NCBI GenBank assembly: GCA_003058525.1
Contig: QBVD01000062.1
Span: 1-64,000 of the forward strand
Direction of reading: 5' to 3'
Length of the DNA: 64,000 bases
DNA from: a gamma proteobacterium symbiont of Ctena orbiculata
GTDB taxonomy: Bacteria; Pseudomonadota; Gammaproteobacteria; Chromatiales; Chromatiaceae
In this document: piece by piece, positions 1 to 9,800 of the stretch
Numbering within the stretch: position 1 is the first letter of the stretch
Layout of the letters: each line of letters opens with the position of its first letter
Program-made: the position numbers and the translations under genes
Notes under the pieces: generated by a model
Database searches by the model: none
The model's input: only the letters and a program-made list of their open reading frames with translations
What the model was told of the DNA's origin: nothing

Positions 1-67
1 GGCCATTGGCCCAGCATAGGCGTAATACTTCTTTTATCTTCCGCATGGATAACCTCTTTGCAGGCAT
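1..67 (-). CDS. istA: IS21-family transposase IstA, N-terminus (partial)
   Basis: Only the first 22 codons lie in the window; the gene continues off the left edge. The minus strand from 67 reads MPAKRLSMRKIKEVLRL..., the characteristic start of IS21-family IstA (HTH DNA-binding, then DDE integrase, known for the family). A strong Shine-Dalgarno sequence (AGGAAGGGGG) lies about 8 bases before the ATG. The terminal repeats of the element follow upstream of the gene at 154-244, so the element lies mostly to the left of this window and this is its istA-proximal end. Confidence 0.85.
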   Translation of the reverse strand, partial: MPAKRLSMRKIKEVLRLCWANG

Positions 68-153
68 CTGCGCCCCCTTCCTGTTGAATGAAAAGGCGAC
101 AGAATACCGTCAGTTATCCGCGTCGAAGGCCCCGAATTATCACCCTATCGGGG

Positions 154-251
154 GGTGGCAGGATTCGTGAGAATCAGTGGCAGCTTTCAGTGAGAATGGG
201 GGGCAGCTTTGCCTGAGAATCGGTGGCAGGGTTGAGTGAGAATACACAACA
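154..251 (-). mobile_element. Terminal multi-repeat end of IS21-family element
   Basis: Four consecutive 22-23 bp units lie at 154-175, 176-198, 199-221 and 222-244, each of the form GGTGGCAG(N)6-8GAGAAT. Repeated copies at the tips are the hallmark of IS21-family ends, where they bind IstA. Read from the other strand the element would begin with TGTTGTGTATTCTCACTC at about 251. The exact tip and any target duplication cannot be fixed, because the other end is outside the window. Confidence 0.75.
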
Positions 252-358
252 AATCCCTCTTTCACCAATAAACGACGTGGCGCGCTACGACTACCGGTCC
301 ATACACTACCGGTAATACAAACGATTTTTTTACTGTTTGGGATCTGCATGCGTACCAT
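252..358 (-). pseudogene. 5' fragment of a small P-loop protein gene, interrupted by the IS21 element
   Basis: From the ATG at 358 the minus strand encodes about 36 residues starting MVRMQIPNSKKIVCITGS, then reading WTGSRSAPRRLLVKEGF and running straight into the IS end. The hydrophobic strand followed by G-x4-G-S/R and a helix resembles the Walker A region of small nucleotide-binding kinases. The reading frame changes to transposon sequence at about 251, so the gene is broken. The rest presumably lies beyond the element. Function is not assigned; the P-loop resemblance is weak because the lysine of a standard GxxxxGK[ST] is replaced. Confidence 0.4.
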
Positions 359-678
359 TTTTGATTGAAGTGTTTATATCGGTGTTGTAGACAAACCGCC
401 TTTATCTTGCAAAGCCTGCCCTCAACAGGATTGCTTCTGATGACACATCCATGAGTCGCGAACGGTCGGAAAGTTTAGATCAATCCTTTGAATGATAGCT
501 CAGATCGCACGTCAGTGTGATCAGATTGCGTCACACGCATTAAATCGAATATATGTGTTTGAGCGGAATTCGGTTGGTCCTTAGGATTATTCTATTGAAT
601 GATTATTATCGATACCATCCATATGGTCGCGCACATTAATTAGATAGTGGAGTTTTTTAACTTTAGCTACAGAGGACA
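359..678. other. Non-coding stretch between the IS insertion and the ankyrin gene
   Basis: About 320 bases without a supported gene. It is AT-rich towards 560-660. It would hold the promoter of the interrupted P-loop gene and the 3' flank of the ankyrin gene. No clear hairpin terminator with a T run was seen. Confidence 0.5.
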
Positions 679-2745
679 CTAGCGCATAAAATCAAGCAGG
701 CCGCCACTGCCTTTGTTTTTATCGATATAGTCGGCCACCTTGTCGTGGCCATTGCTGCGTGCAATATCGTATGCGTTTTCACGGCGCAGGTTGAGATGAT
801 GGGCATCGGCCTTGACTTCCAGCAGCCGCTTTACGACTTCCATGTTGCCTTGTTCCGCCGCCAGCATCAGGGCTGAATTACCTGCATGGTTGTAATGGTT
901 AAGATCAGGGCCATATCGCAGCAGGATGTCAACGGTGTAGACGGATCCGTTTCTGGCTGCCAGCATCAAGGCGGTATTGCCGTTATCGCTTTCACGGTCT
1001 ATGTACTGTTCATTCTGTATCAGTTCATTGACTAGTTCAGCATGACCGTGGGATGCGGCACGCATCATCGGCGTAAGCCCGTCTTTGGCATGGAGATCGA
1101 TCTTAGCGCCTGATCGCATCAGCAGATAGAAGATATCTTTATTGCCCGCATCGATGGCATGATAGAGCGGTGTGCGGCCTTTCTCATCAGCCTGGTCGAC
1201 GGCTACCCCCTTTTTCAGCAACATCTTGACGATTTCAGGCTGTTGTTTGGCAACCGCCAGAATCAAAGGTGTGATGCCCTCGCCGGTGGCTTTGCTGGCA
1301 TCCGCACGTTGCACCAGTAAGAGTTTTACGAGCGTTGGATTTTTATGTTCCACCGCCATATGCAGTGGCGTTACGCCATTATCACCGACAACATTGACGT
1401 CGGCGTTGTATTCGATCAATTGCCGTGCCAACTCCAGATTGTTCTCCCTGCTGGCGAGCAGCAGCGGAGTAGGGCTTGCTGCGGATGCCAGGTTGGGATC
1501 GGCACCTTTCCCCAGCAACAGGGTTACAACTTCTTTGTGCCCCTGCCAGACACTGCGACTCAAAGGTGTGAGCCCCTCCGGGTCGAAACCGTTAATGTCC
1601 GATCCCTCTTTCAACAAGGCCTCGATCAGCGGCATCTGTCCCCGCCATGCGGCCAGATGCAGGGTACTCCAACCGGCAAAGGGATTTCTCTCTTCGTTGG
1701 CCTTGTTTCTGGACGGCATGACGGATTGGCTGACCTTGGCCAGATCGGGGAATTCGCTCCTTCGGTTCTTGGTCTGGGTGGCTATGCCACCTGCTGTCCT
1801 CAACTTTTTGGCAATCACGTGATATTTACGCAGCTCGGCCAGATCCAGTGGGGTCTGCTTGTTGCGGTTTTTCGCATTCACCTTAGCGCCACCGTTGATC
1901 AGAGCCCCGACCGTTTCTGCCTGTTTCCTGTTGGTTGCGACCAGTAACGGTGTGTTGTTGTTGGCATCATGGGTTTCAAGTTTGGCTCCGGCCTTGATCA
2001 GGCTGCGTACAATGGAGGCGTGCCCCAGACCGGCAGCGGAATGGAGCGGGGAATCGCCCAGGCTGTCACTGGTATTCGGGTTGGCGCCGGCGGCAAGCAA
2101 CATTTCAACTATTTCCTGGCGATTGTTGATTGCCGCCTCGTGAAGTGCGCTACGGCTGAACTCGTCCCGGGTGTCAGGTGAGACGTCGTTGGCGAGCATA
2201 CGTTTGATGGTCTGTGTCTTACCTGCGGCAGCTGCACGGTTGAAGAGTTCCGATATCTGTTTGTCATCCAAGCCATCCGTGGGAGATGTGGAGCCCAGAA
2301 GATCGAGTTTCTTTTGCGCTAGTTTGTGCCCCTGGAAGGCAGCCCTTTGGTACCAGTCAGTGGCTGTTACGAGATCGGCTTTAACTCCCCAGCCATGTTC
2401 GTACATGGTCCCGGTTGTGTATTGCGCTTCGATATGTTCCTGTTTAGCTGCCTGTAGAAACCAGTGATAGGCCCTAGCCGGGTCCTTTTTGACACCACGC
2501 CCTGCACGATAGAGCCCGCCAAGAGCAAATTGAGCTTCCTGATCACCTTGTTGGGCCAGGTTTTGATAGATTTCCGCCGCTTTTATGAAATTGCGCACGC
2601 GTATTGCCGCTTCCGCCTGATCATGGGTGGAGGCGTGGAGTAGCAGTGGAAAGAGGAGTAGGAGGATTAGCAGAGATGCAGCCATAGCGCGGAGTGAGGT
2701 TACATTTCCATCTCTTTTAAGCGGTGCCGTGTTTGGTTTCCACAT
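679..2745 (-). CDS. Exported Sel1-repeat and ankyrin-repeat protein
   Basis: A 688-residue protein. A basic N-terminus and a Leu-rich hydrophobic segment (LLILLLLFPLLLHAS) form a likely signal peptide. Two or three Sel1/TPR-like units follow (for example GGLYRAGRGVKKDPARAYHW), then a long series of about a dozen ankyrin repeats to the C-terminus (recurring G-x-TPL-x-x-A and LL-x-x-GA). Both are protein-binding scaffolds, so it probably acts in the periplasm or at the membrane. The start at 2745 is chosen for an AGGA sequence 7 bases upstream; it overlaps the end of the iron-sulfur flavoprotein gene by 29 bases, so the two are almost certainly co-transcribed. ATG at 2685 is the alternative. 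Its binding partner is unknown; the context suggests the neighbouring electron-transfer proteins. Confidence 0.85.
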   Translation of the reverse strand: MWKPNTAPLKRDGNVTSLRAMAASLLILLLLFPLLLHASTHDQAEAAIRVRNFIKAAEIYQNLAQQGDQEAQFALGGLYRAGRGVKKDPARAYHWFLQAAKQEHIEAQYTTGTMYEHGWGVKADLVTATDWYQRAAFQGHKLAQKKLDLLGSTSPTDGLDDKQISELFNRAAAAGKTQTIKRMLANDVSPDTRDEFSRSALHEAAINNRQEIVEMLLAAGANPNTSDSLGDSPLHSAAGLGHASIVRSLIKAGAKLETHDANNNTPLLVATNRKQAETVGALINGGAKVNAKNRNKQTPLDLAELRKYHVIAKKLRTAGGIATQTKNRRSEFPDLAKVSQSVMPSRNKANEERNPFAGWSTLHLAAWRGQMPLIEALLKEGSDINGFDPEGLTPLSRSVWQGHKEVVTLLLGKGADPNLASAASPTPLLLASRENNLELARQLIEYNADVNVVGDNGVTPLHMAVEHKNPTLVKLLLVQRADASKATGEGITPLILAVAKQQPEIVKMLLKKGVAVDQADEKGRTPLYHAIDAGNKDIFYLLMRSGAKIDLHAKDGLTPMMRAASHGHAELVNELIQNEQYIDRESDNGNTALMLAARNGSVYTVDILLRYGPDLNHYNHAGNSALMLAAEQGNMEVVKRLLEVKADAHHLNLRRENAYDIARSNGHDKVADYIDKNKGSGGLLDFMR

Positions 2746-4042
2746 TGATTCCTGTCTCTTTAAGAAAGCCTGTTGGTAGGATGCCGCCGGCGCATATGAT
2801 GGCTGCGTCATTAGGTATTACAATCTTCTCTCCCCCTTTGTCGATGGTAACTTCCTCAGGTGTGAATTCAACGACATTGGAGCTGAGCAGTAGATTGATT
2901 CTTCCTGTATCCACAGCGGCATCCACCTTCGACCGGTTTTTCTTTTTGGCCCGGCTGAAGGCGCCGCTCCGGTAGGAGAGCGTTACCGTGGTTCCCGGTT
3001 CGTCGGCAATGCTGTGGGCGGCTTCCAAGGCACTGTCACCGCCGCCGACGATCAGGACATGCTGATTCCTGTATTGTTCCGGATCGATCAGCCGGTAGGT
3101 GACTTTACTCAAATCCTCTCCCGGTACGCCGAGTTTTCTGGGTGTGCCGCGCCTGCCGATGGTGAGCAGCACCGTACGGGTATGATAGACGTCTTTATTG
3201 GTTTTGACCTCATATCCTCCCTTGTCATTAGATAGGATCTTCTCCACCCGCTCATGGTAACTGATTTTTACACCGGTTTTTTTCTCTACTTTCTGCCAGA
3301 ATTCCAGCAGTTTCTCCTTGGTTGTTTCGGTGAATTTCACCTCACCGACCAGCGGCATTTTGACGGGCGCGGTCATCACCAATTTCCCCCGGGGGAATTG
3401 AAATACGGTTCCCCCCAAGGATTCCTGTTCAACGGTCTTGTATTTTAGTTTTTTCTCCATGGATCTCAGGGAGGCGCAAAACCCAGCCGGTCCGGCACCG
3501 ACTATTAAGACATCCAGCGGTGCGGAGGCGGAGGCGCCGTTATTGAGATCGTCGACAATGTAATCCAGCGCTTTATAACCCTGTTCTATGGCGTTCCTGA
3601 TCAATCCCATGCCACCTAATTCACCGGCAATATAGATACCGGGCATACTTGTCTCGAAGTTGGGTTTCAGGAGCGGGATATCCACGCCGCGCTTTTCGGT
3701 ACCGAATACCAGGGTAATGGCATCGAACGGGCAGGCGGTCTTGCAGGCGCCGTGGCCGATGCAGTTGGTAGGTGCGATCAGTTCCGCCTTGTTGTCAATC
3801 AGGCCAAGCACAGGGTGATTTGCCTGCTCCGGACAGGCCTTGACGCAGGTGCCGCAGCCCATGCACTTCCCCGGGTCGATTAACGGATGGAGTGATGCGG
3901 GTTCTGTCAAACCGGCCTCGAACTCCTCGGTCTTCAGTGCGAGGTTCCGTTTGCTTTTGCGTTTTGTATAGATGACATAGATTAACCATACCAAAAGTAT
4001 GGGTATTGCGTATATCATGTACAGGTCTAGGGAGTACTGCAT
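2717..4042 (-). CDS. Membrane-anchored 2x[4Fe-4S] FAD/NAD(P)-binding oxidoreductase
   Basis: One N-terminal membrane segment (about residues 7-25, YAIPILLVWLIYVIY) precedes a basic stretch (KRKSKR), placing the rest in the cytoplasm. A ferredoxin domain follows with a canonical cluster motif CMGCGTCVKACP and a second, CIGHGACKTACP, in which His replaces the second Cys. Next comes a thioredoxin-reductase-like flavoprotein: FAD site IVGAGPAG, NAD(P) site IVGGGDSALEAA and a C-terminal CAGGILPTGF. No CxxC redox disulfide is present, so it is not a thioredoxin reductase; electron transfer between NAD(P)H, FAD and FeS clusters is the likely reaction. It is divergent from the cytochrome operon and could supply or accept its electrons. 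The start is the ATG at 4042; TTG at 4060 is possible. Confidence 0.85.
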   Translation of the reverse strand: MQYSLDLYMIYAIPILLVWLIYVIYTKRKSKRNLALKTEEFEAGLTEPASLHPLIDPGKCMGCGTCVKACPEQANHPVLGLIDNKAELIAPTNCIGHGACKTACPFDAITLVFGTEKRGVDIPLLKPNFETSMPGIYIAGELGGMGLIRNAIEQGYKALDYIVDDLNNGASASAPLDVLIVGAGPAGFCASLRSMEKKLKYKTVEQESLGGTVFQFPRGKLVMTAPVKMPLVGEVKFTETTKEKLLEFWQKVEKKTGVKISYHERVEKILSNDKGGYEVKTNKDVYHTRTVLLTIGRRGTPRKLGVPGEDLSKVTYRLIDPEQYRNQHVLIVGGGDSALEAAHSIADEPGTTVTLSYRSGAFSRAKKKNRSKVDAAVDTGRINLLLSSNVVEFTPEEVTIDKGGEKIVIPNDAAIICAGGILPTGFLKETGINVETKHGTA

Positions 4043-4314
4043 CTTGCTGTCTGTACTCAATATTTCAGAGAGTGTTGTAGTTCACATTTCATTAGCTCAG
4101 AGCGCCTGGATTTTACACCCTTACTCATCATTTCGGTCTCTCTGCCGAAAACATAAATGATGTCAGAGTCTGTTTTTGTGAAGCCCTTCATGGATGGGAA
4201 AAATGTCCCAACATAAGATAGCTGCATGTACTAAATTGAGGCTGATCATAAGATACAACTCAATAAAAAATGTTAATAAGTAATTGAATTTATACCAGGT
4301 TACAGGTGATATAG
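4043..4314. promoter_or_regulatory. Divergent intergenic region of the cytochrome locus
   Basis: About 270 bases separate the divergently read flavoprotein and cytochrome-b genes, so both promoters must lie here. The stretch is AT-rich near the right end (4255-4300). No operator with clear dyad symmetry was recognised, and no promoter hexamer pair is strong enough to name. Confidence 0.4.
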
Positions 4315-5226
4315 ATGAATACAGCCGCAATTCCGGCCAGCGTTAATGAGACAGTTCTTGATAGGATTCTCTCCGCATGGCAGCAACGAGCAGGCCTAAT
4401 CACAACCCTAGGATTTACACTGTTTTCCATGCTTTTGCTCTATATGGGATGGCTAAACCATACAGAAGCGGTATGGACGGCAGAATCTGGGTGGGGATAT
4501 TGGTTCGGGATTGTCGGTGGCAGCCTGATGCTGATGTTGTTGCTCTATCCCATGCGCAAGCGGCTTCACTTCATGAACAAGTGGCTGACGGTCAAGTTCT
4601 GGTTTCGCCTGCACATGGTATTTGGTGTCCTGGGGCCGGTATTGATCATGATGCATTCGAGTTTCCACATTGGCTCGTTGAATGGCCAGGTGGCCCTTTA
4701 CAGCATGTTGTTCGTGGCCATCAGTGGCCTGTTCGGCCGTTATTTCTATACCCGAATCCACTATGGTTTGTATGGTAAAAAGGCCACATTTGCCTCTCTG
4801 CATGCGGACTCGGCAGAGCTGAATAAAAAACTCGGTCCCCTGTTCGAGCTCCAGCCCAGGGCGCGAGAGATGATGAAGCAGTATGAGAAAATGGTCATGG
4901 AAGCCCCTAAAGGTCCGATTGCCAGCGCCAAGCACTGGTTCAAGATGCGGCTCATGTCCGTCAGGATCTACCCGACGGTGATGCGCGCACTGAATAAAAA
5001 ACTCCTGGCAGCCGGTCATCGAAAAAACTGGAACAGGGCCAAAGTACGGCGTAAACAACTTCGTATCCGGAAAATGCTGCTGACACATCGCAGTATACTT
5101 CGACAGATTCTCGAGCTACATTTCTACGAGAGGCTCTTCGCTATTTGGCATCTGCTTCATATGCCGCTGTTCATCATGATGGTGATAACCGGTTTTGTGC
5201 ATGTCTATGCTGTTCATGCTTATTAA
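4315..5226 (+). CDS. Integral membrane b-type cytochrome-like protein
   Basis: A 303-residue protein with about five predicted transmembrane segments: near residues 33-47, 62-78, 100-115, 125-140 and 278-298. Several His residues lie inside or at the ends of the helices (RLHMVFGVLGPVLIMMHSSFH; WHLLHMP; GFVHVYAVH), as expected for bis-His haem b ligands in diheme cytochrome b / ferric-reductase-like folds. A basic soluble section (about 150-265) separates the last helix. It is first in a plus-strand run, 26 bases before the 21-heme cytochrome gene. The most economical role is quinone- or flavoprotein-linked electron transfer across the inner membrane to the periplasmic cytochromes. Haem binding is inferred, not shown. 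Confidence 0.7.
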   Translation: MNTAAIPASVNETVLDRILSAWQQRAGLITTLGFTLFSMLLLYMGWLNHTEAVWTAESGWGYWFGIVGGSLMLMLLLYPMRKRLHFMNKWLTVKFWFRLHMVFGVLGPVLIMMHSSFHIGSLNGQVALYSMLFVAISGLFGRYFYTRIHYGLYGKKATFASLHADSAELNKKLGPLFELQPRAREMMKQYEKMVMEAPKGPIASAKHWFKMRLMSVRIYPTVMRALNKKLLAAGHRKNWNRAKVRRKQLRIRKMLLTHRSILRQILELHFYERLFAIWHLLHMPLFIMMVITGFVHVYAVHAY

Positions 5227-5255
5227 TTAACGAGTAACTGTTTTTTAGATTCGTG

Positions 5256-6830
5256 ATGATACGAAATGGCTGTTATGCCTTTTGTCTGTGTCTACTCATG
5301 CTTTGCTCTATTTCTCCTGTGATGGCTGGGAAGCTAGATCTTATTTTGATGCCTGGTCCGGTGATTTCAGGTCATGCCGAGTTTGAGGAAAAGTGCGAAA
5401 GCTGCCACGAGACACTGAAAAAGGCTGAGCAGGTGGAGCGTTGCCTTTCATGTCATGACCATAGTGATGTCGCCAAGGACATCGAACAGGGCATGGGGTA
5501 TCACGGCAGGCTTGATCCGGAACAGGCGAAAAACTGTAAGCGCTGTCATACGGAACACAAAGGCCGGGAGCGGGACATCGTCAATCTGGACAGCGAATCG
5601 TTCGATCACAGTCAAACCGATTTCAGTCTCAAGGGAGCTCACACAACCCTGACATGCCAACTCTGCCATACCCAGGAATACAAGAAATACAGCCAGGCGC
5701 CTTCTCTGTGTTTCGATTGTCATGAATCCGATGATGCCCACAAAGGGAAGCTTGGTAAGGAGTGTGAAACCTGCCATGACGAAAAGAACTGGAGCAAGCA
5801 GACCTTCGACCACGACCTTGATACGGAATACCCACTCAGTGGCAAGCACAGAGAGCTGGACTGCAGACTGTGTCACGCCGATGATCACTACAAGAACACC
5901 CCAAAGGAGTGTGTCGGCTGCCATCTGATCAATGATGCGCACAATGGGCGTTATGGCAAGGTGTGCGCCAAGTGTCACGGTACGGAAGGGTGGAAAGAAC
6001 TGGTCTTCAATCACACTGCAGATACTGAATTTTCACTGGAGGGCCGGCACAAGGATGTCCCTTGCGACACTTGCCATAAGCGTGGTCCTTATGAGAAAAA
6101 GCCCGCCAAGCACTGTTTTTCATGCCATGAAAAAGATGATGTGCACAAAGGCCGAAATGGCGAGAAGTGCGAGGATTGCCACAGCGCTGAGAGCTGGACC
6201 AAGGTGAAGTTCGAGCATGGGAATGACACCCAGTTTCCACTCAAGGGCAAACATCAGGATCTGGTATGTACCGCCTGCCATCGCACAGTGGCGATGGATG
6301 ACCTTCAAGAGGCCGATTGCATCACTTGTCATCGGCCCATCGATGTGCATAAGAATGAGCTGGGTGAAGATTGTGGTTATTGCCATAATGAACAGGGATG
6401 GAACGTTAAACTCTTTTTCGAGCACGACATCACCCGTTTTCCTCTGATCGGTATCCACAGTGTCACCACTTGTGAATCCTGCCATCTGAATGCCGAATTC
6501 CAACAAACCGATAGTGCCTGCCTTGCCTGCCATGAAGCCGAAGAGCCCCACGAGGGCCGCATGGGAGAGAAGTGCGGTGACTGCCACAATCCCAATGCCT
6601 GGTTATTGTGGACCTTCGATCATGACACCCAGACCGACTTTCCGCTGGAGGGCAAGCACGGAGAAATCTACTGTGACAAATGCCATCGGACGGATCTGAC
6701 AGAACATAAACAATCCGCTAACCACTGCTACGGCTGTCACCGGGGAGATGATATACATCGCGGCGGCTTCGGGCGTCACTGCGATCGTTGCCATAGCACA
6801 GAGACCTTCGAGGACCCAGTCATACGTTGA
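5256..6830 (+). CDS. Periplasmic multiheme cytochrome c with 21 CXXCH sites
   Basis: A 524-residue precursor with a signal peptide ending VMAGK. I count 21 CXXCH haem-attachment motifs, one per about 24 residues. The basic module is FDH-x-x-T-x-F-x-L-x-G-x-H followed by two CXXCH about 20 residues apart, seen repeatedly; the extra His residues would be distal ligands, as in the cytochrome c3/c7 class. It ends 19 bases before the next cytochrome gene, whose own N-terminus carries the same module. ATG at 5256 is taken as start; GTG at 5253 is in frame directly before it. Probable role: periplasmic electron carrier between the inner-membrane cytochrome and the giant cytochrome or outer-membrane partner. 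Confidence in cytochrome identity is high; the route is inferred. Confidence 0.92.
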   Translation: MIRNGCYAFCLCLLMLCSISPVMAGKLDLILMPGPVISGHAEFEEKCESCHETLKKAEQVERCLSCHDHSDVAKDIEQGMGYHGRLDPEQAKNCKRCHTEHKGRERDIVNLDSESFDHSQTDFSLKGAHTTLTCQLCHTQEYKKYSQAPSLCFDCHESDDAHKGKLGKECETCHDEKNWSKQTFDHDLDTEYPLSGKHRELDCRLCHADDHYKNTPKECVGCHLINDAHNGRYGKVCAKCHGTEGWKELVFNHTADTEFSLEGRHKDVPCDTCHKRGPYEKKPAKHCFSCHEKDDVHKGRNGEKCEDCHSAESWTKVKFEHGNDTQFPLKGKHQDLVCTACHRTVAMDDLQEADCITCHRPIDVHKNELGEDCGYCHNEQGWNVKLFFEHDITRFPLIGIHSVTTCESCHLNAEFQQTDSACLACHEAEEPHEGRMGEKCGDCHNPNAWLLWTFDHDTQTDFPLEGKHGEIYCDKCHRTDLTEHKQSANHCYGCHRGDDIHRGGFGRHCDRCHSTETFEDPVIR

Positions 6831-6849
6831 CTGTCATCGGAACGGACAA

Positions 6850-9800
6850 ATGATGAATATGACTCAGAACGGCAAAACAGCGTCCGATAACGGATTGACT
6901 CAACTTACTTGGTTGATGCTCATGCTGGCTGTGATTTACAGCGGGTTATTCAGCAGTCCTGCATCAGCGGTATCCACTGATTACGACCATTTCTCCACAG
7001 GATTTCCGCTTACCGGCGAGCATCGCAATGTGGAGTGTGACCAGTGCCACGACACAGGACAGTTTGCAGGCACGCCCGTGTTGTGTAACGGGTGTCATAA
7101 TGATACTGATGCCGCAGGCAAGTCGATGGACCACATTCGCAGTGATGACCAGTGCGACGACTGCCATACCACGGTCGGCTGGCATGTGGCCCGCTTTGAT
7201 CACGGCAGTATTTCCGGTGACTGTTTTGCCTGTCACAACAGCAGTGCCGCTCAGGGCAAGGGCAGTGATCATATCCTGTCGGGCAATACCTGCGAATTCT
7301 GCCATTCAACCTTCAGTTGGGCGAGGGTCAGTCACGTAGACCACACCCAGGTGACCGGCACCTGCGAAAGCTGCCACAACGGCGATATCGCGGCGGGCAA
7401 GCATGCCAGCCATATCGCCACCAATGATCCATGCGATACCTGTCATATCACCCAAAGCTGGCTGCTGGTCTTTTTCGACCACTCCAATGTGGTCAGTGGC
7501 ACCTGTGAGACCTGCCACAACGGAGTCAGTGCTACCGGAAAATCCGCATCCCATATCGTCACCTTTGAGTCCTGCGACCTTTGCCACACCACGAATGGCT
7601 GGCAGGTTGCCAATTTCTCCCACGCCGGCATCAGCGACAACTGTGAAAGCTGCCACAACGGAGTCAGTGCCACCGGTAAGAATGTCGGCCACCTGAACAC
7701 AACCGCACCCTGTGAGCTTTGTCACACCTCAACCAACTCATGGTTGGTCGTCAACTTTATCCATGGGGAGGAGGCATTTGGACAGTGCTCGACCTGTCAT
7801 GACGGTGTCACACAGCCGGGCAAGCATGCACAACATATCCAGACCACTGCGGAATGCGACCGCTGCCATACCTCGACTGAATCCTGGGATCAGGTCGGCT
7901 TCGATCATAGTGAAGTAGTGCCGGGAACCTGTGCCTCCTGTCATGATGGTGTGCAGGCGCCCGGCAAGCACGCCACTCATATCGTGACCAATGAGTCGTG
8001 CGATGTCTGTCATGCGACGACGGCAAACTGGAATGTCATCCGTTTTGACCACAGTAGTTTCGACACGGCCAGTCTCTGTTCGACCTGTCACGACGGTGTT
8101 CGGGCCACCGGCAAGCACGCCACCCATATCCAGACAACCGAGCAGTGCGATACCTGCCATAACTCCACAAACGACTGGGCCAATACCAGTTTCGATCACT
8201 CAGGTGTGGAGACTGCGGGTCTCTGTTCGACCTGTCACGATGGGACAACCGCCACCGGCAAGCACGCCGCCCATATTCAGACCACTGAGCAGTGCGATAC
8301 CTGTCACGGCTCGACCAATGCCTGGAATATCGTGACTTTCAATCACCCGGCGGATGTGGCTGGTCGCTGTTCAACCTGCCATAACGGTATTCAGGCCACC
8401 GGTAAACATGCCAACCATCTGCAGACCAACGGGGAGTGCGATACCTGCCATGTCATTACCGCATGGAATGTATCCAACTTTGACCATACCGATATAGTCA
8501 GCGGTTGCGAGTCATGCCATGACGGTGTGATTGCAACCGGCAAGCATGGCAGCCATATCCCCACCACTTCCTCCTGTGAAGCCTGTCATTCCACCAATGA
8601 CTGGACCCTCGCCAACTTTTCCCACGAGGGTGTCTCGGGTACATGTGAATCCTGCCATGATGGCAATATCGCCACCGGCAAGCATGACAACCACATCCCC
8701 ACCAACGCATCCTGCGACAATTGCCACAACACCAGTGGCTGGGCGATCAGCAACTTCGATCATGAAGGTGTGAGCGGCAGCTGCCAGTCCTGTCACGACG
8801 GCGTGCTCGCCACCGGTAAGCACGATGCCCATGTGGCCACCACCGCGGCCTGCGAGGGCTGTCATACCTCGACCACCAGTTGGGCGGAGGTCAATTTCGA
8901 CCACTCGATCGTCACCGGCGCCTGCGAAAGCTGTCATGACGGCGTCATCGCCACAGGAAAATCGGCGGATCATGTCGAGACCACGGCTGCATGTGATAAC
9001 TGCCATATCTCGAATGAGACCTGGACCAGTGTCAGATTCGACCACAGCGGCATCACCAGCGGATGCGAAAGCTGCCACAACAATGTGGATGCGATCGGTA
9101 AACCCGATACCCATATTCCGACCACTGAGCCTTGTGAAAACTGCCATAATACGGTGACCTGGAGCACCGGCAGATTCGATCATGCCAATGTGGCCGGCGC
9201 CTGCTCAAGCTGTCATGACGGTACCACCGCCACCGGCAAACCGGCGCAGCATATCCTCACCGATGCCCAGTGCGACAGCTGTCATACCTCGACCATCAAC
9301 TGGACACAGATCAGTTTCAATCACGACAATTTCCAGGTGAGCGGAAGATGTTCGGACTGCCATGACGGCACACTGGCCACGGGTAAACATGCCCAGCATA
9401 TCGAGACCACGGCCCAATGCGACACCTGTCATCTCTCCACCCTGGTCTGGACCGATACCAGTTTCGATCACAGCGGTGTCAACACTGCGGGTGCCTGTTC
9501 CACCTGCCATGACGGGACAACCGCTACCGGCAAACATCCCAGCCATCTCTCGACCACGGAAGAGTGCGATGTCTGCCATACTTCGACCACCTCATGGTTG
9601 CGGGTGACATTTGACCACAGTTCGGTACCCACCGCGGGTGTATGCTCCAGCTGTCACAACGGTATCCAGGCCACCGGCAAGCATGCGACCCATATCGATA
9701 CCAATTCCCAGTGCGATGTGTGTCATACCACGAATGGCTGGACGGTCACGACTTTCGATCATAGCGGGGTTACCGATCCCTGTGAGTCTTGCCATGACGG

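Noticed and set aside
1172-2467. Plus-strand open frames across the ankyrin gene
   Set aside because: Shadows of the minus-strand repeat protein; no start signals.
6748-6849. Upstream extension of the giant cytochrome frame into the end of the 21-heme gene, possibly a frameshifted fusion
   Set aside because: The signal peptide after ATG 6850 and the normal stop of the 21-heme gene point to two separate proteins, though a CH-containing stretch (YVDCHRNG) after the stop is curious.
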